From Oceaniferula spumae (lineage in GTDB: Bacteria > Verrucomicrobiota > Verrucomicrobiia > Verrucomicrobiales > Akkermansiaceae), in assembly GCF_042849255.1 (NCBI RefSeq), contig NZ_AP026866.1, positions 3,596,001 through 3,660,000 of the forward strand: 64,000 nt of DNA, in the 5' to 3' direction. Of the stretch, positions 54,489-63,302 are shown piece by piece. Within the stretch, counting starts at the first letter, position 1; every line of letters starts with the position of its first letter. Position numbers and translations under genes: made by a program. The notes below the pieces were generated by a model. That model made no database searches. It had not been told where the DNA came from and saw nothing but the letters and a program-made list of their open reading frames with translations.

Positions 54489-57307
54489 GAGCCGGGTGAG
54501 ATTTTCAGGCGCATGAATTTCTGGTCCGCAGCGGGACTGCTGTTTTGCTTGGCGTCAAAGGTGCTGCCATTGTTGCTTAGGATTGATCGCCCCGTGGTAG
54601 TCCAGCCTGTTAGGTTGTCGGACACCTCTGCGTCATAAATCACATCCGTGATGCCCACAGGTTTGGTGAATGTTAGGCGTAGCAGTTGGTCGGTATCCAG
54701 CTGAACCGCGGGAAGCAGGTGGGAGTCGTTCGCCAAGGGGGAGAGCCCTGTGGCATACTCCAGGCCATTGGCGGCTGTGTCATCATCGGCATCCCAGATG
54801 AATCTCCCGGCAGTCACCATTCCATGGTTCGCGGTCCATCCGGCGTATCCGCCTAACACAATTTCATCGATCCAAGCAGCATCACTACCCTCGCTCTCTG
54901 AGAAATCTTTGGCATAGATCCAAGACAGCGTGTTCAGACCTGGGCTGAGATTGAAGGTATACTGGTTCCAGCCGGTGAAACCCGATTGGCTAAACAGAAT
55001 ATCACCATTACGGACGAAGTGGAGGAAATCGTAATCTTCCTCGGAACTGACACGAGCCCAGAAACTGATGGTTCCTGGTCCGTTCACGCTCATCGTAAAC
55101 TCCGTCACACTGTCATGGCTAATGTTGCCGCTTTTCAAGGCATCAGCGCCATCGTGTGTGACCGTGGTCTGTCGCTGCCAAGAGACGCCTCCCATCGAGA
55201 ACTCGACTCCGCGATACTCGACTTCCGTAGCGGTAAGCGTAGTAGCACCATTCCCCACATTGACCGTCACCGTTTGAGAATCCGAGCCGGCAGGATTGGT
55301 GGCAACCACGGTATAACTATGTATTCCTGTGGTAGTGGGAACCCAGCGCACTTGCCCGGTTTCTCCATCGATAGTCATGCCAACAGGGTGCCCTGCTCTT
55401 AACGAGAACTTGGCAGGTAGGTTGGTGGTATTTAATCGATAGCTAAAGACCGCATCGCGATATCCCACCACTGAATTCAGGCCGCTTAACACAGGAGCTG
55501 CGTAATCGTCTGTTAGGATTTTTCCCGTTACTTCCGGAGTGCGTATCACAAGCCCGGATGGGTTGCTAAGAACCAGTGAAAATTGCTCGTCGTCCTCGAT
55601 GTCGGTGTCGCCAGTGATGGGGACCGTGACCGTTTTTTGAGATTCCCCTGGAAGGAATGTGACTGTGCCGCTGGTCGCGTTATAGTCGCTGCCACTTGTG
55701 GCACTGTCATCGACAGTTGTGTAAAGCACACTAACGCTGTTAGTTGTAGTTCCAATCAGAGTTAAAGTGAAGGTCATGTTCGCCGACCCGCTGTCACCTT
55801 CAGAGATCTCTGCATCAGTTACACTAACAGCTGGAGCCTGGGAGATTCCGTCCAGTGTTACGGCTCCAGAATTCAGCGGATCCAGCCAGTTACTGAGTCG
55901 GGTGGAGTTCGTGCCGTTGCCAATCCATGAAACGGCTAGTTTGCCGTAATCATCCTCGAGGTCGTTGCCACATTCTGCACTACCTCCTTCGAGCTGGCCG
56001 ATGATCCGACCGTTGGCATCGAACAGCGGGGAGCCAGAGGAACCACCTTCCGTTGTTCCATAGTCCCAGTCGTTCACCCTCCAATAATTTCCTATACCGC
56101 TCACGCTGTCAGTATCCACGCTGATACGTTTTTCTGCCACGGCCGGATGGTGAATGCCCACAGTCATGGTGGGAGCGCTGTTAGAACGGTCCCAGCCGCT
56201 GTAGAAAACATCATATTCCAAGGGGATTGGGTCATCGAGCTCTACCAAACGGAAGTCCGAGTTTTCATTGCCAGCCCGATAAATGCAGCCGGATGAAAAT
56301 TGGGCCAAGCTTCCGTTTCCTACTCCAGCACTCGCCGCAGAGTTTCTTGCGCGACAGGTGCTGTTCTGAAAGTTGAAATAGAACACAGCGGATGCGGCAT
56401 TGGATGGAGTGATTTCACAGTGATCGGCTGTTAGGAAATACGGTTTCTTGTCGTTGGATGTGTTATTGATCAGCGCGCCGGAGCATGTGTCCACTCCCTG
56501 AAGCGTATAGGCTGCAACCGAGCGAACCTGATTCTGATAATAGTCTAGGATTGGGCCCAGGGTTTCCGTCACATTGGGATCGTTGCTGCGGCAGACGGCA
56601 TCGATGTTGCAAAAGCCTGATACATCACCTCCGATTTTCGCGTCACTGCTTTTGAGGAAGTTGCGTGACATCACCGACCTGAAACCGTGATTGATCGAAG
56701 TCAGTCGGAGTGCGAGTTGTTCGCGTTTTCCAGCTGGCAAAGAAACGGAAACAACCATCTGCTCGCCTCGGAGTAGGGGTGTCCAGAGTTCCCCATGGGA
56801 TTCGTTGTCCTCATGGGTGAAGGCGCGATATGGGCTGGCTTTGCTTGGTTCGTGCAGAGTCAGTTCACCTCCGACAGGCATCCGATATTCCTTGAAGCCG
56901 AGATTCAAAGAGGTCGCCCCCGGTGAGTGAACCGTGAGTTGCCAAACCTCACGGTCTCCGATTTTCTCCCATCGGCCGGAGTTGTTAGGGTTCAAGTTGG
57001 CGTGGATGGCCTTGGCAAATCGATATTTGCGTTTGCGGTGTTCTAGCTGTTTCGCCTCGCGCAGTAATTCTTCATGGTCGAGCTCTGGCGTGGTGATAAG
57101 AACTGGCAATGAAGCATGATGATCAGGCTGAGAACTGTGCGCGGCTGCTGTGGATGTTCCCCTTTTAGAGATTGAAGGCTCAGTAACATGCTGGATAGAG
57201 GGCGTTGATGTGTGGTGCTCGTCCTGTGGCCAACTCAGCCAAGCGGTTAAGACGCAGAGGGTGGTGATGAGGTAAGCTGTGGTTTTTTTGAACGAGCGAT
57301 GAGTCAT
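54485..57307 (-). CDS. Large secreted trypsin-like protease with Calx-beta and Ig-like domains
   Basis: 940 residues from the ATG at 57307 (MTHRSFKKTTAYLITTLCVL). After a 230-residue N-terminal region comes a trypsin-like domain with His in YFLTADHCEI, Asp in SDFRLVELDD and Ser in TEGGSSGSPLFDANG, so the triad is complete. A Calx-beta domain (ISEGDSGSANMTFTLTL ... GTVTFLPGESQKTVTVPI), a putative Ig-like He_PIG module (SLRAGHPVGMTIDGETGQV), a jelly-roll domain and a C-terminal beta domain typical of Verrucomicrobial secreted proteins follow. It is a predicted extracellular or surface protease. Confidence 0.9.
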   Translation of the reverse strand: MTHRSFKKTTAYLITTLCVLTAWLSWPQDEHHTSTPSIQHVTEPSISKRGTSTAAAHSSQPDHHASLPVLITTPELDHEELLREAKQLEHRKRKYRFAKAIHANLNPNNSGRWEKIGDREVWQLTVHSPGATSLNLGFKEYRMPVGGELTLHEPSKASPYRAFTHEDNESHGELWTPLLRGEQMVVSVSLPAGKREQLALRLTSINHGFRSVMSRNFLKSSDAKIGGDVSGFCNIDAVCRSNDPNVTETLGPILDYYQNQVRSVAAYTLQGVDTCSGALINNTSNDKKPYFLTADHCEITPSNAASAVFYFNFQNSTCRARNSAASAGVGNGSLAQFSSGCIYRAGNENSDFRLVELDDPIPLEYDVFYSGWDRSNSAPTMTVGIHHPAVAEKRISVDTDSVSGIGNYWRVNDWDYGTTEGGSSGSPLFDANGRIIGQLEGGSAECGNDLEDDYGKLAVSWIGNGTNSTRLSNWLDPLNSGAVTLDGISQAPAVSVTDAEISEGDSGSANMTFTLTLIGTTTNSVSVLYTTVDDSATSGSDYNATSGTVTFLPGESQKTVTVPITGDTDIEDDEQFSLVLSNPSGLVIRTPEVTGKILTDDYAAPVLSGLNSVVGYRDAVFSYRLNTTNLPAKFSLRAGHPVGMTIDGETGQVRWVPTTTGIHSYTVVATNPAGSDSQTVTVNVGNGATTLTATEVEYRGVEFSMGGVSWQRQTTVTHDGADALKSGNISHDSVTEFTMSVNGPGTISFWARVSSEEDYDFLHFVRNGDILFSQSGFTGWNQYTFNLSPGLNTLSWIYAKDFSESEGSDAAWIDEIVLGGYAGWTANHGMVTAGRFIWDADDDTAANGLEYATGLSPLANDSHLLPAVQLDTDQLLRLTFTKPVGITDVIYDAEVSDNLTGWTTTGRSILSNNGSTFDAKQNSSPAADQKFMRLKISPGS

Positions 57308-57445
57308 GAAGCTGAGAGTTAGACCGCTGGGGCGTGAGGAACGTAGCACACATGCCACAGTGGTCAGCCAGAAAACACCATAGATCAGTGGAGCGAGATT
57401 ACATTTGAGAATTGGTTTTTGTGAAGGGGTGATTATGAATGATAC

Positions 57446-58132
57446 ATGGGTTCGTTACTCGCACTTCTGATCATCGTTCTGGCCTCGTTGTTAATCGTCC
57501 GCATTGGCACGAACGCGTTGATATTAACGGGTATGTCATTGTCGGCGTCTCGCTTCCAAGCCGCATCGGCATTTTTTGGAGTGGGATTCACCACCAGTGA
57601 ATCAGAGATGGTGGTGGGGCATGAAGTAAGGAGGAAAATCATTCTCCATCTGATCATTGCGGGCAACATCGGACTGACCTCAGCCATGGCCACTCTGATC
57701 ATTACTTTCATTGATAGCGGAGGGGAGGGGATGAAACATCTTTTTGGAATGTTGGGTCTCATCGTCGCAGGCATCGCGGTGCTCTATGTGTTTTCTCTAA
57801 CCGATATCGTCAAAAAGCCACTCGATGCACTCATGAAATATTCTCTGGAGCGCGCGGGCGTGGTGCGGGCGATGGATTACGAGCTGTTGCTTAACGTAGA
57901 GGACGGTTTCTGCATCTCTGATTTTCGGATCCGCGAAGGTCATCCTCTGGCGGATAAGGCCCTATCTGAGTCGCGTCCCAGCCAAAGTGGCATTGTGGTT
58001 CTGGCGGTAAGGAAACAGAGCGGAGAATTCGTTGGCGCGCCTGACAAAGATCAAATCATCCGCGTTAATGACGTGGTGATGATCTATGGAAGTGAAGATT
58101 CAGTGGACAAAATGGTTCATCCAGAGCAGTAA
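57446..58132 (+). CDS. Membrane protein with TrkA-C domain, TrkH-like pore fragment
   Basis: 228 residues. Three membrane helices (LALLIIVLASLLIVRIG, IAGNIGLTSAMATLIITFI, LGLIVAGIAVLYVFSL) enclose a segment, SRFQAASAFFGVGFTTSES, that resembles the pore/filter GF of TrkH-type potassium transporters. The last 70 residues are a TrkA-C/RCK-C domain (RIREGHPLADKALSESRP, DQIIRVNDVVMIYGSED). It could be a minimal ion channel or a regulatory subunit. It is likely co-transcribed with ctaB, 24 bases downstream. Confidence 0.8.
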   Translation: MGSLLALLIIVLASLLIVRIGTNALILTGMSLSASRFQAASAFFGVGFTTSESEMVVGHEVRRKIILHLIIAGNIGLTSAMATLIITFIDSGGEGMKHLFGMLGLIVAGIAVLYVFSLTDIVKKPLDALMKYSLERAGVVRAMDYELLLNVEDGFCISDFRIREGHPLADKALSESRPSQSGIVVLAVRKQSGEFVGAPDKDQIIRVNDVVMIYGSEDSVDKMVHPEQ

Positions 58133-58156
58133 GGGCGAGCTTTCCCCGATCCTTCC

Positions 58157-59074
58157 ATGGCACGAGTAAAAAAAGACAAGGCTCCGAACTTACGCGGTGA
58201 TCTGGCCACCCTTACCAAGGTCAGGCTGAACACCTTTGTGGTGATCACCACGCTGTTTGGCTACCTCTTGGCGAGCCGCTATTTCTATGGTGTATGGCTC
58301 AACGACGGCTGGTTGCTGTGGCACACGATTCTGGGCACAGCCTGTACGGCCTTTGGCTCGGCTGCCTTCAATCAATTGATGGAAATCGAGGAGGACGCGC
58401 GCATGAAACGTACGGCTGACCGTCCGCTTCCCGCCCGCCGAATGATGCCGGTCAATGCCTTTGGCATCGGTTGGGGGCTTTCTGCCTTTGGAATCATCCA
58501 CCTGGCGCTGAAGGTGAACGCCGCCTCTGCCTACTTGGCCGCCACCGCGCTGGGGGTTTATGTTTTTCTCTACACTCCCTTGAAACGACGGAGCTCTACC
58601 AACACGCTAATGGGCGCGATCCCTGGTGCCATTCCTCCGATGATCGGCTGGGCCGCAGTGGCCACGGCTGCGGGTGGGAGCTGGACCGATGGCCAGAGCT
58701 GGTATCTTTTCGCCCTGCTGTTTCTTTGGCAGATGCCGCACTTTGTGGCCATCAGTTGGCTTTGCCGTGAGGAGTATGAAGAGGCCGGCTACTGCATGTG
58801 GACTAATGGCGATGCGTCTGGAAAAAAGACCTCGAATATCGCAGCAGGCTTTACCATCTTGCTCACCGCTCTAGCTCCGCTGGCTTTGGTGCTAGGCTAT
58901 GCCAACCTCGTGTGGGTGATCGGTGGAACTTTGGCCGGTGTGATCATGCTTTGGCTCTGTTGGAAATTCCGCGGAGCAGGCGACCGCACATCAGCTCGTA
59001 AACTCTTCTTTTACACGCTGATTTACCTCCCCGTGGCACTCGGCCTGTTGGCTATCGGCTGGAAACAAGCTTGA
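58157..59074 (+). CDS. ctaB: Protoheme IX farnesyltransferase (haem o synthase)
   Basis: 305 residues with nine predicted membrane helices. The UbiA-family prenyl-transfer motif is NQLMEIEEDARMKRTADRPL (Asp-rich), and the second motif is in YTPLKRRSSTNTLMGAIPGA. It converts haem B to haem O for the assembly of cytochrome c oxidase. SCO-like and DUF420 genes lie downstream but are separated from it by a minus-strand PEP-CTERM gene. The final LLAIGWKQA is echoed at 60311. Confidence 0.96.
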   Translation: MARVKKDKAPNLRGDLATLTKVRLNTFVVITTLFGYLLASRYFYGVWLNDGWLLWHTILGTACTAFGSAAFNQLMEIEEDARMKRTADRPLPARRMMPVNAFGIGWGLSAFGIIHLALKVNAASAYLAATALGVYVFLYTPLKRRSSTNTLMGAIPGAIPPMIGWAAVATAAGGSWTDGQSWYLFALLFLWQMPHFVAISWLCREEYEEAGYCMWTNGDASGKKTSNIAAGFTILLTALAPLALVLGYANLVWVIGGTLAGVIMLWLCWKFRGAGDRTSARKLFFYTLIYLPVALGLLAIGWKQA

Positions 59075-59104
59075 GATTAGCTTTTTGGGAGTCCGATGAC
59101 ATTC

Positions 59105-60058
59105 CTATTTCCGAGAGCGGCGTAGTAAGGTGAGCAAAGCTGTCGCTGCAAAGAGCGAGACTTGCGAAGGCTCGGGGATGGTATCTGGACTCTGACGGAT
59201 ATTGGTGGAGGCGAGATCATAAAAATCCCCAAGGGTATCGTCGCCGTTATTGGTCATGGTCCGTGTAGACTCAATCTCCCCATTTGAGAGGTTGAGACTG
59301 ACCAGTTGGCCTCGGGTTTCCCCTGGGTCGCTCGCCCACTGGTTAGCCCACAGGATGTTAGCTTCATCAAATGCTAGCTGATAGACCGAAGTGATGGATG
59401 TGCTGATCAGCTCCATCGTGTAGTTGGGATCGTTGAGGTCGATTGACCAGAACGCAGTGTAGTTTGTTCCGTTGTTATGCATGTTGGAGGTGCCATACAT
59501 TTTTCCGGTGGCGGTGTTCACCGCGACATCACCAAAGTCACCGAGTCCGGCGCGAGAACTGCCGTCAGAGAGATCTGAAAAATCGCCCAGATTGTGAGGT
59601 GTGATTTCAGTGTGACTCTGGATTCCTGAGCCATCACTGTTGAAGCTGATTTGGTAAATACCCTGAGAGCCACTCTCGGGGGTGTAGTAATAACGGCCGT
59701 TGTAAAAATCCCCTCCGCCACTGCCGATCTTATCGACAGGCATCCCCACGGTGGTCAGGTCTGCGAGGTTATACTCAGTACCGGTATCAATATCGAAGCG
59801 ATAGAAGTTCGAACCATAATGATCCATGTAGTAGTAATTATTGGTCACTACATCGAACGCCAGTTGATTGGGGGTAATCGATGAACTTCCCTTGAGGGTG
59901 GTCGTGCCATTCGCCGTATCTATTTCGTAGAACGAATTGGATGACAAATTGCCAAAGCCGGCATCCCCGGTGACACCAACGACCGTCTGAGCCATCAGTG
60001 GGGAGGATGTGCATAGAAAAAAGGCCGATAGGCCACATGTAAGGGAGTATGTGTTCAT
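59105..60058 (-). CDS. PEP-CTERM secreted beta-propeller protein
   Basis: 317 residues from the ATG at 60058 (MNTYSLTCGLSAFFLCTSSP). The body has beta-propeller character (NSFYEIDTANGTTTLKGSS, TVGMPVDKIGSGGGDFYNG, VAVNTATGKMYGTSNMH). The sorting tail is the less common IPEPSQVSLFAATALLTLL followed by RRSRK. It is inserted on the opposite strand between ctaB and the SCO-like genes. Its own upstream gap up to 60367 contains the ctaB 3'-end echo. Confidence 0.88.
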   Translation of the reverse strand: MNTYSLTCGLSAFFLCTSSPLMAQTVVGVTGDAGFGNLSSNSFYEIDTANGTTTLKGSSSITPNQLAFDVVTNNYYYMDHYGSNFYRFDIDTGTEYNLADLTTVGMPVDKIGSGGGDFYNGRYYYTPESGSQGIYQISFNSDGSGIQSHTEITPHNLGDFSDLSDGSSRAGLGDFGDVAVNTATGKMYGTSNMHNNGTNYTAFWSIDLNDPNYTMELISTSITSVYQLAFDEANILWANQWASDPGETRGQLVSLNLSNGEIESTRTMTNNGDDTLGDFYDLASTNIRQSPDTIPEPSQVSLFAATALLTLLRRSRK

Positions 60059-60300
60059 GGGGGCAAAAATGTAGCTGTTTTTGCGATTTGAAGCTGACAC
60101 CGTTATCAGCGGTGTGGAGAAGCCGCTGTGATACTACCAAAAAAACAGATGCTTCGCTAATGTTAAATATCAATAAACTCTAAACGGGTGTTTGTGGTCT
60201 GCGTGAAATTTATCCGTAGCAAAGTCCAGACGGAGAGAATCAACTCAGGTGATTCCGAAAGATCTGCTGTGCCGATGAGTATAGGCAAATGACAAGATAT

Positions 60301-60337
60301 CTCGGGATGACTTGCCATTGCCAGGAAGCAAGGCTAG
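60301..60337 (+). pseudogene. Decayed duplicate of the ctaB 3' end
   Basis: Plus strand, in frame: LAIARKQG followed by TAG, against LAIGWKQA followed by TGA at the end of ctaB. The preceding CTCGG also matches. It ends 30 bases before the GTG of the SCO-like gene, the distance expected if ctaB had originally lain directly upstream. It is short, so chance similarity cannot be excluded. The rest of 60059-60367 shows nothing else. Confidence 0.6.
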
Positions 60338-60367
60338 CCTCCCGCGCACCTCAAAAAAATCATCACC

Positions 60368-61159
60368 GTGGACCTGGAACCAGCCGAAAGAAACCCCGCC
60401 GAGTTGCGCCGAACCGCGATCATTCTCGTAGCGATCATGATAGTGGGTGCAGCGTTCGTGCTGTATGCCTACGTGAATCATGAACAGAAGGCTGACCCGG
60501 ATCGGCCGCCGCTTGTCACCAAGATTACCAAGAATTTTGCCGCGAAAAACCAGCACAATAAACTGGTCAGTTTTTCCGAACTCGAGGGCAAGGTGTGGTT
60601 TGCCGCACCCATTTGTGTTTCCCAACTCGACGAAAACAAGCACGCGCTCGCCATGCTCAAGGAACTGGCTGAGATCTACAAAGACAACGAGGACGTCCGC
60701 TTTGTGTTAATTTCCATCGAAGGCGTCGACCAAGGAGTGGAGCCCGAAGACCTTGCTGTAGCTGCTGAAACTCTCGGCTTCACAGGTCCACAATGGTGGC
60801 TGCTGACTACCGGTGATACCAAAAAACAGCGCGGCTACATCAAAGACCAGTTGCGTCTAGGTCTGGTAAGTAAACGCAACGATGACGATCCCAAAGGCAA
60901 GTGGAAGTTCCCGTCACAGATCGCCTTGTTAGATCGCCAAATGCACTTGAGGCAGCGTTACGACTTCCGTGAGGCTTACGAGGTTCAGAAAAAAACCAAG
61001 AAGGAGGTGGAGGCGAATCCGAAGCTCAAGAACGACAAGAACATTGAATTCTACCTGAAGGCGGTTCCGCTCCTCAAAGAGAAGCTGCTCGCCAATACTA
61101 ATTTTATCCTCTCCGAAACCACAACAGGTTCCCAGGGCGAGGAAAAAACAGAACCCTGA
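60368..61159 (+). CDS. SCO1/SenC-like protein lacking copper ligands
   Basis: 263 residues from a GTG at 60368. A short cytoplasmic N-terminus, a membrane anchor (RTAIILVAIMIVGAAFVLYA) and a thioredoxin-like SCO domain follow. At the copper-binding position the protein reads WFAAPICVSQLDENK, with one cysteine instead of the CxxxC pair, and the distal His is replaced (FPSQIALLDR). It is therefore unlikely to carry copper itself. It lies 15 bases before a second SCO-like gene that retains its cysteines. Confidence 0.82.
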   Translation: MDLEPAERNPAELRRTAIILVAIMIVGAAFVLYAYVNHEQKADPDRPPLVTKITKNFAAKNQHNKLVSFSELEGKVWFAAPICVSQLDENKHALAMLKELAEIYKDNEDVRFVLISIEGVDQGVEPEDLAVAAETLGFTGPQWWLLTTGDTKKQRGYIKDQLRLGLVSKRNDDDPKGKWKFPSQIALLDRQMHLRQRYDFREAYEVQKKTKKEVEANPKLKNDKNIEFYLKAVPLLKEKLLANTNFILSETTTGSQGEEKTEP

Positions 61160-61174
61160 TAGAAATTTTTCAAC

Positions 61175-61867
61175 ATGAATGATAAAACCAAAATCTTCAC
61201 CATCTACGCAGTTGTCGCCCTGATCTCGGCTTTGATTATGGCGACAGCTTTTTATATCCGAGGCCATCAAGTGAAGCCCGAGGTAACTCCGTATTACTCC
61301 AAGACATCGGAACTTGAGCCACTGCTGACTCTGGAAAAAGACATCACCCTGACGAATCAGGATGGTGAAGAGGTGAAAATCTCAGATCTCAAAGGCAAGG
61401 TGTGGGCCTTCGCCCAGTTTTATGCCGCTTGCCCGATGTGTGCTGTGAACAACGAACAGGGCCTCAAAACTCTCTATAACAAGTTTAAAGATCACCCCGA
61501 TTTTCAAGTGGTTTGTATCACCGTGGACCCAGCTAAAGACAAGGTGGCGGAAATGAAATCCTATGCCGAAGCCCTGGGTGCCGATTCCTCGGACTGGTGG
61601 TTCCTAACCGGTGATCCGGAAACTCTGAAGACTTACATGGTCGACGAAATGAAATACGATCCCATCCAAGAGCGCAAGGATCCTCAAGAAGCTGCGGAGA
61701 AAGGTGCACTCGCACATAATATGTCGATCGCCGTCTACAACAGGAATCTTTCCATGGTCGGACGACGTGATCTTTTCCATGCCCGCCAAGATGGAGACGC
61801 AGTCTACGAGGAAACTGAAAAAGCTCTGCACCAGATGGTGGACGCGGTTTTGAAGCAGGAAAAGTAA
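61175..61867 (+). CDS. SCO1/SenC-like protein with CPMC motif
   Basis: 230 residues: a membrane anchor (IFTIYAVVALISALIMATAF) then a thioredoxin-like SCO domain. The metal or redox site is FYAACPMCAVNNEQG, a CxxC rather than the usual SCO CxxxC, with a His in AHNMSIAVYNRN at the distal ligand position. SCO proteins deliver copper to, or reduce the cysteines of, the CuA centre of cytochrome c oxidase. It lies in a cluster with DUF420 and a cysteine-poor paralogue. Confidence 0.86.
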   Translation: MNDKTKIFTIYAVVALISALIMATAFYIRGHQVKPEVTPYYSKTSELEPLLTLEKDITLTNQDGEEVKISDLKGKVWAFAQFYAACPMCAVNNEQGLKTLYNKFKDHPDFQVVCITVDPAKDKVAEMKSYAEALGADSSDWWFLTGDPETLKTYMVDEMKYDPIQERKDPQEAAEKGALAHNMSIAVYNRNLSMVGRRDLFHARQDGDAVYEETEKALHQMVDAVLKQEK

Positions 61868-61879
61868 ACCCATTAGGTG

Positions 61880-62434
61880 ATGTCAGACTACCAAGATTAC
61901 CTCAAGCGCCAGCCAGATGCCGCGAAGTTGAAAGTGCTCAAGCGCGCATCGTGGATCATCAGTATCCTGGTTTTTTCACTCGTCGTGGTGATGGGGCGCT
62001 ACAAATTGGATCTCGGCGTGGATCTCTCGTTTCTCCCACCCGTTCATGCGGTGCTGAATTCACTGGTCGCTATCTTTCTGGTTCTCGCGGTCATGGCGAT
62101 CAAAAACAAAAATGTCGCCCGGCATAAACAAATGATCGGTGGAGCGGTGGTTTGTTCCATCCTTTTCCTGCTGTGCTACGTCGCTTACCACGGCACCCAG
62201 GAAGAAGTGCGCCACGGTGGTGAGGGCATGGTGAGGATCGGCTATCTCATTTTGCTCGCCAGCCACATTATTACGGCTGCAATCAGCCTGCCATTTATTC
62301 TGATCACCCTTTCCTTAGGACACACCAACCACTTTGCCCGCCACCGCAAAATGGCTCGTTGGGTGTTCCCACTCTGGCTTTACGTCGCAGTGACCGGCCC
62401 GATCTGCTACCTGATGCTGATGCCCTATTACTAA
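61880..62434 (+). CDS. DUF420 membrane protein (CtaM-like)
   Basis: 184 residues from the ATG at 61880; a GTG at 61877 is an alternative start. It has five membrane helices (WIISILVFSLVVVMGRYKL, VHAVLNSLVAIFLVLAVMA, MIGGAVVCSILFLLCYVAYH, YLILLASHIITAAISLPFI, WVFPLWLYVAVTGPICYLM) and the conserved histidines of DUF420 in VHAVLNS, HKQMIGG and HRKMARW. DUF420 members such as CtaM take part in cytochrome aa3 assembly. Only 12 bases separate it from the SCO-like gene, so the three are one operon. Confidence 0.9.
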   Translation: MSDYQDYLKRQPDAAKLKVLKRASWIISILVFSLVVVMGRYKLDLGVDLSFLPPVHAVLNSLVAIFLVLAVMAIKNKNVARHKQMIGGAVVCSILFLLCYVAYHGTQEEVRHGGEGMVRIGYLILLASHIITAAISLPFILITLSLGHTNHFARHRKMARWVFPLWLYVAVTGPICYLMLMPYY

Positions 62435-62463
62435 AATGCCCCGTCCGCGAACGGACAGGGCAT
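62435..62463. terminator. Hairpin terminator between DUF420 and BI-1 genes
   Basis: ATGCCCCGTCCG and CGGACAGGGCAT (one mismatch) pair around a CGAA loop directly after the DUF420 stop. The T-run on the minus-strand side (TTTTAG) and its position between convergent genes suggest bidirectional termination. Confidence 0.8.
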
Positions 62464-62503
62464 GAGTTTGAAGTAATTGGTTTTTAGTGCTCCGATTGAG
62501 GCA

Positions 62504-63229
62504 TTAGTCCCGCGACATGAAGATGCGCAGGATATACCAGAACAGCAGGGCGACACTGGCAAAGAGTCCGAGTGAAGCAGCCACATACTGACTTGTCTGG
62601 TAGTGATGAATGATGTTGCTGGTATTATAAAGGATCGAACCGGCAGCAAAAATCACCATGGCCACGGAGAACCACAGGCCAAGGGTAATGGCTCCAGGCC
62701 AGATCACCGCTACGACTATGAGTCCGAGCGCTATCATACCAACAATTTTCAACATACCACCGAGGAACGAAAAGTCCTTCTTGGTAGTAAAGGCAATCAC
62801 GGTGAGGCCGAGGAATAGCAGCAGCGTCACGCCGCCCGCCTTCATGATGAGTGTGCTATCGCCTACCTGCCACTTCGCCATGAGCAGTAGTGGTAGAAAG
62901 ATGATCGCCTCTGCGATGACGTAGACACCTAGACCGAGATACTGAACACCTTTTGAGGTGTCACTGTTAGCCCATGAATTAGCCAGCCATGAGACGCCCA
63001 TGAAACCACCGAGCACAAGTAACCAGCTGTATGGGCTAGTGGCCAAGAGGTTGAAAACAGTGGTCTCAATTCCGGGAATGGACATCAATGCGGCCTCGAT
63101 CATGGCAAAGACCACAATGGCACCAGCCAAGTGGCTGTATGTCTTCCGGATGAAAGCGGCACGAACGTCCACAGGCTGCGCAGCCACCGTGTAAGGATTC
63201 GCGTAGGAGCTTGAATAAGGATTTTCCAT
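62504..63229 (-). CDS. Bax inhibitor-1 (YccA) family membrane protein
   Basis: 241 residues with seven membrane helices. The family pattern is clear: FIRKTYSHLAGAIVVFAMIE at the start, YLGLGVYVIAEAIIFLPLL in the middle, and LYNTSNIIHHYQTSQYVAAS with the conserved Asn/His segment before the last helix. Bacterial BI-1/YccA proteins (BsYetJ type) are calcium-leak channels or FtsH modulators. It is solitary, flanked by terminators. Confidence 0.93.
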   Translation of the reverse strand: MENPYSSSYANPYTVAAQPVDVRAAFIRKTYSHLAGAIVVFAMIEAALMSIPGIETTVFNLLATSPYSWLLVLGGFMGVSWLANSWANSDTSKGVQYLGLGVYVIAEAIIFLPLLLMAKWQVGDSTLIMKAGGVTLLLFLGLTVIAFTTKKDFSFLGGMLKIVGMIALGLIVVAVIWPGAITLGLWFSVAMVIFAAGSILYNTSNIIHHYQTSQYVAASLGLFASVALLFWYILRIFMSRD

Positions 63230-63302
63230 AGGCGGATTATACTCTGTAACGGTGAGTTATCTAGCGGTTTTGTGAGAAAAAATGAGACCGTGACAGGAGT
63301 GT

